This document shows positions 1 to 6,889 of a stretch of 7,520 nucleotides of DNA, one piece after another. The notes beneath the pieces were generated by a model, which saw only the letters and a program-made list of their open reading frames with translations, did no database searches and was not told where the DNA came from. The first letter of the stretch is position 1, and each line of letters starts with the position of its first letter. Location of the stretch: the NCBI GenBank assembly GCA_018239705.1, contig JAFEGS010000042.1, positions 1 to 7,520 of the forward strand. Direction: 5' to 3'. The position numbers and the translations under genes are program-made. Origin of the DNA: Verrucomicrobiota bacterium. Its GTDB lineage: Bacteria; Chlamydiota; Chlamydiia; Chlamydiales; FEN-1388.

Positions 1-2
1 CG

Positions 3-1496
3 CACGACAGCGGCGCCCTCCAGACAAATTTTGGAGCAGGAAAAACGGGATCCAGCGAAGAGGCAGAAAAAGGCACAACACCTGCTGCCACAGTAGCCGG
101 AAGACTTATGCTCTTTCGCTCAATGGGAAAAAACGCCTTTGGTCATATCCAGGATAAAACCGGACGCATCCAGGTGATGTGCAACCGCGATACAACTATC
201 GTGGATGGATACACACCCCAAGCTGCTGGTGACGAGGAACTTCTCTCCCACCACAAGTTTATCGAGAAAAAACTAGATATTGGCGACATTATCGGCGTTG
301 AGGGCCACCTCTTCCACACCCAAAAGGGCGAGCTCACCATCTACGCGAAAAAGCTGACGCTCCTTTCAAAAAGCCTTCTTCCCCTACCGGAAAAGCACAG
401 CGGCCTTACCGATAAGGAACAGCGCTATCGCAAACGCTGGCTCGATTTAATCATGAGAAATGACGTCCAGAAGACCTTCCGAGATAGAAGCACCATCTTG
501 CACCTCGTCCGAACCTTCTTTGCAGAGCTTGAGTTTATCGAAGTAGAGACACCGGTCCTTCAAAGCATCTATGGCGGAGCACAGGCCAAACCCTTTACTA
601 CCCATCTCAACGCCCTCGATCAAGATATGTTTTTACGCATATCGCTTGAAATTCCGCTCAAAAAACTTATTGTCGGCGGTATGGACAGGGTCTTTGAGAT
701 TGGCAGAGTCTTTCGTAATGAAGGTATTGACCGTACCCATAACCCTGAATTTACAATGCTCGAGGCCTACGCTGCCTACTGGGACTATAAGGATATGATG
801 CGAGCGATGGAAACGCTCTTTGAGCGCATCGCCCTTGCCATGCACAGCACCACTGTCATTGCTGTCCACGATCCTGAAACCGGCACGACCACGCAGGTTG
901 ATCTCAAAGCCCCGTGGATCCGTATGACGATGAAGGAGAGCATCAAACACTACGCAAAGATAGATGTAGATTCGCTGTCAGATGATGAGATCCGAAAGAT
1001 CCTCGTATCTGATGAAGAAATGTCACCCGGCGATCTTGCAAAATGTAGCCGAGGTCTTCTGATCGCCCATCTCTTTGAGACAAAGGTAGAGCAGCACCTC
1101 ATCCAGCCGCATCATATTATCGACCATCCAATTGAAACGACTCCCCTCTGTAAACTACACAGAAACCCACATGAGAAGAGCCAAGGCATTATCGAGCGCT
1201 TTGAGAGCTTTATTCTCGGTAAAGAGATGTCAAACGCCTATTCAGAGCTGAACGACCCACTCTTGCAGCGTTCACTGCTCGAAGAACAAGCTGCTCGCAA
1301 GGCTGCCGGCGATGAAGAGGCCAATCCTCTGGATGATGAATTTATTGAGGCTATCTCGCAGGGCATGCCGCCTACCGGCGGGCTTGGTATTGGCATTGAC
1401 CGCCTCGTCATGCTCTTTACAAATAGCCACTCCATCAGGGATGTGCTCTATTTCCCTCTGATGCGACCGGAGAAGGAAGCTTCTCAACCATCTTGA
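3..1496 (+). CDS. lysS: Lysine--tRNA ligase (class II LysRS), 5'-partial
   Basis: Cytoplasmic enzyme that charges tRNA-Lys with lysine using ATP. The reading frame is open to the left edge. The first ATG in view (108) is internal, because the 35 codons before it continue the chlamydial LysRS pattern, ending ATVAGRL before MLFRSMGKNAFG; roughly 30 N-terminal residues are probably missing. Numbering from the codon at position 3: an OB-fold anticodon-binding domain covers about 30-125 (FGHIQDKTGRIQVM). The class II catalytic domain follows, with motif 1 near 178-186 (FIEVETPVL), motif 2 near 230-256 (EIGRVFRNEGIDRTHNPEF, then TMLEAY) and motif 3 near 459-468 (GGLGIGIDRL). ETTPLC, near 378-383, stands where other bacteria have a variant of EVSPLA. 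The visible 497 residues are slightly short of the usual 500-530, which fits the missing start. The gene converges on the Ulp1-like peptidase gene and overlaps it by 13 bp. Identification is very secure; the true start lies outside the window. Confidence 0.97.
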   Translation, partial: HDSGALQTNFGAGKTGSSEEAEKGTTPAATVAGRLMLFRSMGKNAFGHIQDKTGRIQVMCNRDTTIVDGYTPQAAGDEELLSHHKFIEKKLDIGDIIGVEGHLFHTQKGELTIYAKKLTLLSKSLLPLPEKHSGLTDKEQRYRKRWLDLIMRNDVQKTFRDRSTILHLVRTFFAELEFIEVETPVLQSIYGGAQAKPFTTHLNALDQDMFLRISLEIPLKKLIVGGMDRVFEIGRVFRNEGIDRTHNPEFTMLEAYAAYWDYKDMMRAMETLFERIALAMHSTTVIAVHDPETGTTTQVDLKAPWIRMTMKESIKHYAKIDVDSLSDDEIRKILVSDEEMSPGDLAKCSRGLLIAHLFETKVEQHLIQPHHIIDHPIETTPLCKLHRNPHEKSQGIIERFESFILGKEMSNAYSELNDPLLQRSLLEEQAARKAAGDEEANPLDDEFIEAISQGMPPTGGLGIGIDRLVMLFTNSHSIRDVLYFPLMRPEKEASQPS

Positions 1497-2704
1497 TCGG
1501 GAAAATCGGAGAAAGAGAATGCCATAAGATCTGCAGATCTTTCATCCTCTTTCTCTACCTGCATATCAGGAGGACAGGCAACCTTCAGTATCTCTTTTCG
1601 AAACTCCTCTATGTCCTTTAAAGTAGGACCTGGACTCTGAAACACACCCATTGGGCTATTTTTTACGAGACGGTCGGTAATATGATAGCAGATATAAACC
1701 ACGCAGTTATGAATATCAGATTGATCCACGCGACGATTTTCAGCAATTTTGCCACCTTTAGTAAAACTGCTCATGCAATACTCAAGGACTTCGCGGAATG
1801 CATCGGGACACGGGAGTCCTTTTGAGTCATAGTATTCCACACAGTTATCTTTGATTACGATAAGCGCAACATGATTTCTTTCCAACATCCCACCATACTC
1901 AAAACCTATTGGAATGATAATGGGAAGGTCCTTATTTACAAAGGCTCTACCCTCCCTATCAATTTTTTCCTTTAGCATATTGAGAGATAGGGTGTTCACA
2001 GTGCTGCCTATCAATAAACTATGGATGCTATTAAAGGGCACTTGTTTATACAGTCCCTTGATATATTCGTCTCCATCAGAACCCTTAAGCTGACATCCAA
2101 TGTTTGCAATTCTTTGCTGCCTTGCTAGAACAATGGGGTCAGTGCTTGGGGTATACTCGTGAGGATAGAGAGTCCCGAAGGTATATTGGCTCGCTGTGGT
2201 ATAGAGATTATTGGCTTTGGTGTAGAAGTTGCCGACGAACTGGCACGCCACTCCACGCCAGCTTGAGTCACTTGATGTAACCTCAACAGGGTGTTCATCA
2301 ACAAATACAAAACTGCCACAAAGAGAGGACGTGAAGTTGCCACCCTTCTCTTGCAGAGTCTTATCAAACAGATCGATTGTGGCTTTAAGTGCTGCAATTC
2401 CTCCACTGTCACCTTTCAAGCGATTACTATAGACCTTATGGATCTCTTTTACCCTATTTAGCACCTCTTTGGCTCTTTCAGTGTTCTGGGGCATCTCTTT
2501 CATAAGGCCATGGCAAGTAGCCGTGATGATTTGTGCTGTATCTTCAAAAGATGTTCCAGAAACCGCCACAGAGCGATAGTCCCCTGTAGTGCAGAAAAGG
2601 AAGCCATTACCATCTGTGTTGATCCGCGCCTGGTCATTATCTTTAGGAAATTGAAGAAGAGCTTCCACATTGGCGCTCAATTTCATATCTTCTATGGGTT
2701 CCAT
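1484..2704 (-). CDS. Ulp1-like (clan CE, family C48) cysteine peptidase, candidate secreted effector
   Basis: Predicted protease of 406 residues acting on ubiquitin- or SUMO-like conjugates, or acetylating proteins as some clan CE members do. The C-terminal domain (about 195-375) shows the Ulp1 catalytic order: His278 in ERNHVALIVI, Asp293 in VEYYDSKG, oxyanion Gln328 in RRVDQSD, and Cys334 in HNCVVYIC. Gln lies six residues before Cys, as in yeast Ulp1. Val follows Cys where Gly is usual. Residues 1-190 match no domain I recognise; they include a helical stretch (about 75-120) and no Sec signal peptide or membrane segment. ATG at 2704 is preferred over GTG at 2707 because AGAGG lies 8 nt upstream. 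The gene follows cysS by 14 nt and seems less G+C-rich than lysS. Chlamydial relatives (ChlaDUB1/2, Simkania SnCE1) are host-directed enzymes; secretion here is inferred. Family assignment is good, the substrate unknown. Confidence 0.82.
   Translation of the reverse strand: MEPIEDMKLSANVEALLQFPKDNDQARINTDGNGFLFCTTGDYRSVAVSGTSFEDTAQIITATCHGLMKEMPQNTERAKEVLNRVKEIHKVYSNRLKGDSGGIAALKATIDLFDKTLQEKGGNFTSSLCGSFVFVDEHPVEVTSSDSSWRGVACQFVGNFYTKANNLYTTASQYTFGTLYPHEYTPSTDPIVLARQQRIANIGCQLKGSDGDEYIKGLYKQVPFNSIHSLLIGSTVNTLSLNMLKEKIDREGRAFVNKDLPIIIPIGFEYGGMLERNHVALIVIKDNCVEYYDSKGLPCPDAFREVLEYCMSSFTKGGKIAENRRVDQSDIHNCVVYICYHITDRLVKNSPMGVFQSPGPTLKDIEEFRKEILKVACPPDMQVEKEDERSADLMAFSFSDFPDQDG
1509..1555 (+). terminator. 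Imperfect 18-bp hairpin just past the lysS stop, possible terminator
   Basis: Outer arms GAGAAAGAG (1509-1517) and CTCTTTCTC (1547-1555) are perfect complements. ATG (1519-1521) pairs with CAT (1543-1545), and the core AAGATC-TGCA-GATCTT (1526-1541) is a 16-bp palindrome. The total is 18 paired bases with an A/C mismatch and a small internal loop. It starts 13 nt after the lysS stop, a normal place for a terminator, but lies inside the last codons of the convergent peptidase gene. On the plus strand no clean U-tract follows (next bases TACCTG). On the minus strand CGATTTTCCC follows. The structure is directly visible; a role in ending lysS transcription or in the stability of either mRNA is inference. 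Confidence 0.33.
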
Positions 2705-2710
2705 CACTCA

Positions 2711-2717
2711 CACCTCT
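2711..2717 (-). promoter_or_regulatory. Shine-Dalgarno site of the Ulp1-like peptidase gene
   Basis: AGAGGTG on the minus strand lies in the 14-nt gap after the cysS TAA. AGAGG is 8 nt from the ATG at 2704 but only 5 nt from the in-frame GTG at 2707, so it favours the ATG. Its place right behind the cysS stop suggests that ribosomes finishing cysS can restart here. Confidence 0.6.
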
Positions 2718-2718
2718 G

Positions 2719-4134
2719 TTATAGCCGCTTCACTCGTGATCCTGAAGGAGTATCCTCCACGACATAGCCTAAACCGGCAAGTGCGTCTCTGATCTCATCA
2801 GAGCGCTTCCAGTCGCGCACAGCTCTCGCATGCTGCCTCTCATCGACTAGTTTTTGTACCTCAGCCGGCACCGACTCATGCGTAAAGGTTCCCACTCCAA
2901 GGACACTATCCATCTTCTTGACCACTTCAAGGATCGCCTCAGCATCGTGGCGGCTGAGCTTTTTCGCATCGCACAGGCCATTGGCTGCTCGGATCATCTC
3001 AAAAAGGACTGCCAAGGCCTCAGGAACGTTGAGGTCGTCAGCGAGTGCCTTCCCAAAGTCCTCAATTGCCCGAGCAGTAAAGGACTCAATGTCTGCAAAC
3101 TGGACGCCAAGTGGGCCTTGGTACTCTTCTAAGCGTATAATGAAGTCATTGATGCGAGAAATAGCCGCCTTTGCTCCCTCTAGACCTTGGAAGGTAAAAT
3201 TGAGAGAGGTGCGATAATGGGTCTGCATCAGCATGTAACGTATCACCTTGCCCGAATAGCCCTTCTCAAGAAGGTCTCGAAGCGTATAGAAATTACCGAG
3301 ACTCTTAGACATTTTTTTATTATCGACCAGAAGATGCTCTGCATGCACCCAAAGCTTTGAAAAGCAGCAGCCTGTGCAGCTTTCCGACTGGGCAATCTCA
3401 TTTTCATGGTGGGGAAACATGAGGTCAACGCCGCCCGCATGGATGTCGATGGTATCGCCTAAGATAGCTCTTGCCATGACAGAGCACTCCAAATGCCACC
3501 CTGGACGACCCTTCCCGAAGGGACTTTCCCAGTAGACCTCTCCATCTCGTTCAGGGTCATATCCCTTCCAGAGCACAAAATCGGCGATGTTTTCTTTTCC
3601 ATACTCATCTTGAGATCGCCTTCCCTCCGATGCCCCCACTTTCAATTCATCGAGAGATAGGTGAGAAAGCTTGCCATAGCCCGGAAACTTCCCGATTGCA
3701 AAATAGACGCTGCCATCTTTACCTACATAGGCAACACCCTTACGGATAAGCTCTTCAATCATTTCGATCATCTGAGGGATATAGTCGGTCGCTGCCGGAT
3801 AGTGCTCAACCTGCTCGATATTAAGCGTCTTTATATCTTCAAAAAAAGCCTTCGTATACTGGCTTGTGAAGTCGTTGAGAGACATTTTTTTGGCAACACT
3901 GCCGCGAATGGTCTTATCATCCACATCTGTCAGGTTCATCACCTGCATCACTTCGTAACCAAAAAACTTCATTGCCCTTCTGAGAATATCTTCAAAGATA
4001 AAGGTCCGAAAATTACCTATATGGGCAAAATCGTACACTGTTGGTCCACAGGTATAAAAGCGTACCTTCTTTCCATCAAGTGGGGTAACTGTCTGCAGCG
4101 CTCTTGTCTCGGTATTAAATAATTGCAAAGGCAT
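2719..4134 (-). CDS. cysS: Cysteine--tRNA ligase (class I CysRS)
   Basis: Cytoplasmic enzyme that charges tRNA-Cys, with discrimination against serine by a zinc-bound active site. The 471 residues are close to the family norm (E. coli, 461). The class I signature is HIGN at 38-41 (DFAHIGNFRTF) and the second nucleotide-binding motif is KMSKS at 274-278. Zinc ligands fit Cys29 (FYTCGPTVYD), Cys217 (GWHLECSVMA), His242 and Glu246 (PHHENE); the last three have the same spacing as in E. coli CysRS. A DALR-type and C-terminal helical anticodon region fills 310-471. I chose ATG 4134 (MPLQLFNTETR) over the upstream ATG at 4179, because the family alignment begins here, a ribosome site precedes it, and the longer form would overlap aas. 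It lies 13 nt after the aas-like stop and 14 nt before the peptidase gene, so it is probably the middle gene of the operon. Confidence 0.97.
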   Translation of the reverse strand: MPLQLFNTETRALQTVTPLDGKKVRFYTCGPTVYDFAHIGNFRTFIFEDILRRAMKFFGYEVMQVMNLTDVDDKTIRGSVAKKMSLNDFTSQYTKAFFEDIKTLNIEQVEHYPAATDYIPQMIEMIEELIRKGVAYVGKDGSVYFAIGKFPGYGKLSHLSLDELKVGASEGRRSQDEYGKENIADFVLWKGYDPERDGEVYWESPFGKGRPGWHLECSVMARAILGDTIDIHAGGVDLMFPHHENEIAQSESCTGCCFSKLWVHAEHLLVDNKKMSKSLGNFYTLRDLLEKGYSGKVIRYMLMQTHYRTSLNFTFQGLEGAKAAISRINDFIIRLEEYQGPLGVQFADIESFTARAIEDFGKALADDLNVPEALAVLFEMIRAANGLCDAKKLSRHDAEAILEVVKKMDSVLGVGTFTHESVPAEVQKLVDERQHARAVRDWKRSDEIRDALAGLGYVVEDTPSGSRVKRL

Positions 4135-4144
4135 CTCTAATTTT

Positions 4145-4149
4145 TCCTC
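4145..4149 (-). promoter_or_regulatory. Shine-Dalgarno site of cysS overlapping the aas-like stop codon
   Basis: GAGGA on the minus strand shares two bases with the TGA stop of the upstream gene (4148-4150) and lies 10 nt before the cysS ATG at 4134. The stop/ribosome-site overlap is a classic layout for translational coupling and supports the shorter CysRS start. Confidence 0.55.
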
Positions 4150-6811
4150 ATAACATTTTTTCCAATTCACGGTAGGCAACCTTTCCTGCTCCCGTCAAGG
4201 GAATCGCATCAAGCTCAATAATTCTATCAATTTTTGCAATGCTACTGCAACCACACTTTCGAAGCAGCTGATTTACCTTCGAAACCTCTAATGGATGGAC
4301 CGTGAATAGGACCAGCTGCACCTTCCCCAAAGCGTCGTCAACAGGAAAGACAACAAACTGCTCAGCATCTGATTTTTTCTTTCCAAATCTTTGCGAGGTA
4401 AGTGTCTCTTCAATAGCAGCTAAGCTCACCATCTCTCCCCCTATCTTCACAAAGCGCTTGAGCCTTCCGGAGAGGATAAGATTGCCCTCAGGTGTTTTAA
4501 AACCAAGATCCCCTGTTTGATACCAGCGCTCACCCTCCACCTCGATAAAGGGATCTCGAGCAACGCTGTTGAGATAGCCGGAAAAGACATTTGGACCACG
4601 AGCAAGTACCAGCCCAGCCTCGCCCACCTTCTTTTCCTCTTTGGTATTTTCAGCATCCACTATGCGAAGCTCAACTCCACGGATTGGTTTGCCAACCCCG
4701 TTCACTTTCTGCCCTGTAGTATTCACAGTCAACACAGGGGCACATTCGGTGATTCCATAGCCCTCACAGAGAGTTGCTTGTGTCTGTTTGTTAATAAGCG
4801 TATAGAGGTCATCTGGAGCCTTTTCCGCCCCTGAAATAATCATGCGAAGAGAGGCAAGATTCTGCTTTTGAGACGCATTCATAATATTTCTTAAAAATGT
4901 GGGCGCACTGCACATAAGAGAGACCTTCCACTGCTCAATTGCCTTAACAAGCCGTTTTGAATCAGTAGGGTTTGGATAGTAGGCTACTCGCAAGCCGCAA
5001 AGCAGTGGCAGCAGCCCTGTTATTGAAAAACCAAATGAGTGAAACGGGGGCAGCATCCCAAGCAAAATGTCATCGGCAAAGAGCTGAACATCTTCAATGG
5101 CTGCAGCCTGGTTTGAGAGCAGATTGTGGTGCGTCAGTGGTACACCCTTTGGCATACTTTCCGTACCGCTCGTGAAGAGAATGACAGCCTCTTCCTGTAC
5201 ATCTTCACACTGCTTGAGAAGTGACGAACTTGGCAACAAGGCGTTTATAGATGCCTTGACGAGGTTCCAGACACCGATTTCCGCCTTCATCTCTTCAAGC
5301 ATAATAAGCATATCTGCAACCGCGCTTAAATCGACATTTTCAAGCCGGTCCAAAAACCTCCAAGAGCTCAAAACCACCTGAATGCCTGCTGTTTCTATCA
5401 CAGCATCTAAGTGCTTCCCACCAACCGTCCAGTTGATCATCACCGGTACCTTCCCGGCAAGCTGAATCGCAATAGTGATAATATTGGCAATAGGTGAAGA
5501 GGGCAATAAAACCCCTATGTGCTTACCAGGCAGCTTCGCAATGTGCTCGCTTAAAACAAGTACACCTCTTTTTAGCTTATAATAGCTCGTTACTCCAGCT
5601 ATTGGGTCGGCACATGCTGCCTCAAACAGCCTTCCATCACAGGCCTTAAAGAAGCTTGCCGGGATGTTTTTAGCTTCCGGAATTGCCAGCTTGGTATGCT
5701 TCCTTGGTTTATTCCAGAGCCTCATATTGTGATACAGCTCTTTTGTCTCTTTTTTTGTATAGCTCTTATTCGCAATGACAAAAAGGCGCCCCACCGTTGT
5801 AAGATCCTCCGGGATAATACCCTCAACCTCAAATTGATCTTCAAGAAAGGACACAAGCTCTGCGAAATTGAGTGAATCAAGCCCAAGATGCTCTGCAAGA
5901 TAGAGATCGGGTAAAACCTGAGATTTTTGGACCTTAGCAAGCTCGGCAACCTTCTCGACAATGATCTCTCGCATCTGCAGAGGAACACCGGAAATCTCAT
6001 TGGTCTCTCTCTTTGCCACACCTACCTCTGGAAGTTCTTTTTTCCAAAAGCAATAGGAGACAAGATTTAATGGTTCTCCCTCAGGACCAAACGGCTTATT
6101 ATACCACTGTTCGAGGTATCGATTGAGGTCTGTCTTTGTTGCGTGAGAGGGAAAATCGGCTCCTGCCAGCTCAAACGCAACAGTAACCTCTCTTTTGGGA
6201 ACAAAGAAAAAACCATTCTTAAAAAAGGTTTTCAAGGCCATTTTAAAAACGGCGGGAAGGTTTGGCGATGCTCCGGATGTAAGCGCACGTGAAAAGCTAC
6301 TCCCCCACAGCCCCGACATGCGAACAAGAACCACTTTTGCACCGGGATTTTCCTCGATGAGTTGATGTACGCCAAAGGTGCCCCCAATCACCTCTTTAGC
6401 CGTGCTCTTCGTCATTCCTGCGGGATAGATAACAAAGCTCTCTCCCTTCTTCAAGCCATCGCTTATAGTCTTCAGGCAGCGATCCATTCGAGAGAGCTTG
6501 AGAGGGTTAAATCCGGTAGAAAAATCGGGGATGGGCAGTGCATTAACCAGCCGCATGGCCCAGTTATAAAGCGGGTTAAAATACATATAGGCAATGATCA
6601 GTGAACGGGCTGAGAAGCGACGCAGAAGTGGGATAGTGCTGATGAGAGGGTCTATAACTATTGCCGGATGATTTGGCAGAAAAAGTATCCCTTGATCTGA
6701 ACCTTTAAGGGCTTTTGTGAGCGCGTCTTGCCCCTTATAGGTAATGCGATAGCGAATCCGCAATAGCAGTGATATAAAGGCTAGAACTGAACGAATAAAT
6801 ACCTGTTTCAT
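4148..6811 (-). CDS. aas: Aas-like fusion: PlsC acyltransferase, acyl-carrier domain, acyl-ACP synthetase (AMP-binding)
   Basis: Predicted membrane-associated enzyme that activates fatty acids with ATP and passes them to carrier protein and lysophospholipid; 887 residues against about 719 in E. coli Aas. The N-terminus has a short hydrophobic stretch (5-18), then a PlsC-like domain (about 20-240) with NHPAIVIDP at 47-55, YPAG at 129-132 and GLWGSSFS at 167-174. A carrier domain (about 278-350) has GLDSL with Ser313 as phosphopantetheine site. The adenylating domain (about 385-887) has TSGTESMPKG (547-556), GYGITE (684-689), YQTGDLG (764-770), SGRLKRFVKIGGE (781-793) and PLTGAGK with catalytic Lys877. 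Two oddities: His48 and Asp54 are separated by five residues instead of four, and motif III has Ala131 where Glu is usual. As I recall, C. trachomatis keeps acyltransferase and synthetase in adjacent genes. Likely role is use of host fatty acids. First gene of the minus-strand operon; the ligase assignment is firm, acyltransferase activity is uncertain. Confidence 0.9.
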   Translation of the reverse strand: MKQVFIRSVLAFISLLLRIRYRITYKGQDALTKALKGSDQGILFLPNHPAIVIDPLISTIPLLRRFSARSLIIAYMYFNPLYNWAMRLVNALPIPDFSTGFNPLKLSRMDRCLKTISDGLKKGESFVIYPAGMTKSTAKEVIGGTFGVHQLIEENPGAKVVLVRMSGLWGSSFSRALTSGASPNLPAVFKMALKTFFKNGFFFVPKREVTVAFELAGADFPSHATKTDLNRYLEQWYNKPFGPEGEPLNLVSYCFWKKELPEVGVAKRETNEISGVPLQMREIIVEKVAELAKVQKSQVLPDLYLAEHLGLDSLNFAELVSFLEDQFEVEGIIPEDLTTVGRLFVIANKSYTKKETKELYHNMRLWNKPRKHTKLAIPEAKNIPASFFKACDGRLFEAACADPIAGVTSYYKLKRGVLVLSEHIAKLPGKHIGVLLPSSPIANIITIAIQLAGKVPVMINWTVGGKHLDAVIETAGIQVVLSSWRFLDRLENVDLSAVADMLIMLEEMKAEIGVWNLVKASINALLPSSSLLKQCEDVQEEAVILFTSGTESMPKGVPLTHHNLLSNQAAAIEDVQLFADDILLGMLPPFHSFGFSITGLLPLLCGLRVAYYPNPTDSKRLVKAIEQWKVSLMCSAPTFLRNIMNASQKQNLASLRMIISGAEKAPDDLYTLINKQTQATLCEGYGITECAPVLTVNTTGQKVNGVGKPIRGVELRIVDAENTKEEKKVGEAGLVLARGPNVFSGYLNSVARDPFIEVEGERWYQTGDLGFKTPEGNLILSGRLKRFVKIGGEMVSLAAIEETLTSQRFGKKKSDAEQFVVFPVDDALGKVQLVLFTVHPLEVSKVNQLLRKCGCSSIAKIDRIIELDAIPLTGAGKVAYRELEKML

Positions 6812-6816
6812 ACTGG

Positions 6817-6822
6817 CCTCTC
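6817..6822 (-). promoter_or_regulatory. Shine-Dalgarno site of the aas-like gene
   Basis: GAGAGG on the minus strand lies 5 nt before the ATG at 6811, which supports that start. I found no convincing minus-strand -10/-35 pair in the 78-bp gap; a TATAGT at 6874-6879 (minus strand) lacks a recognisable -35 partner. Confidence 0.5.
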
Positions 6823-6830
6823 AAATTAAG

Positions 6831-6859
6831 TTGCTATTTTTACGTTCCTTACATATGCT
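6831..6859 (+). promoter_or_regulatory. Candidate sigma70/sigma66-type promoter of the right-hand gene
   Basis: TTGCTA (6831-6836, 4 of 6 against TTGACA) and TATGCT (6854-6859, 4 of 6 against TATAAT) are exactly 17 bp apart. They lie 30 bp before the plus-strand ATG at 6890, giving a predicted leader of about 24 nt with the ribosome site inside it. Chlamydial promoters are often degenerate, so this is plausible but not certain. Confidence 0.4.
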
Positions 6860-6878
6860 CCATTCCCAACATAACTAT

Positions 6879-6883
6879 AGGAG
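6879..6883 (+). promoter_or_regulatory. Shine-Dalgarno site of the right-hand gene
   Basis: AGGAG lies 6 nt before the ATG at 6890. It is the strongest ribosome binding site in the window and is good evidence that the frame starting at 6890 is a real gene even though its stop is outside the window. Confidence 0.65.
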
Positions 6884-6889
6884 ACGGAT

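Noticed and set aside
108..110. ATG at 108 as the lysS start
   Set aside because: The frame is open to the left edge and the codons before 108 continue conserved LysRS sequence (AGRL before MLFRSMG), so this Met is internal.
1526..1541. BglII-PstI-BglII-like palindrome suggesting a cloning linker
   Set aside because: The reading frame of the peptidase continues through it without disturbance and it is nested in a longer natural-looking hairpin, so chance or RNA structure is more likely than vector sequence.
2125..2412. 95-codon minus-strand frame inside the peptidase gene, possible frameshift product
   Set aside because: The main frame is intact from start to stop with all catalytic residues, so this is an out-of-frame shadow and not evidence of a broken gene.
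4014..4024. CysRS HIGN in place of the class I HIGH signature
   Set aside because: HIGN occurs in normal CysRS, as far as I recall including chlamydial ones, and the KMSKS motif and zinc ligands are intact, so it is not a sign of lost function.
3661..4122. 153-codon plus-strand open frame opposite cysS
   Set aside because: It lies wholly antisense to a firmly identified gene, has no recognisable motif, and is best explained as a shadow frame.
4135..4179. Upstream ATG at 4179 as the cysS start
   Set aside because: The 15 extra residues do not look like CysRS, would overlap the aas-like gene by 32 bp, and the start at 4134 has its own ribosome site.
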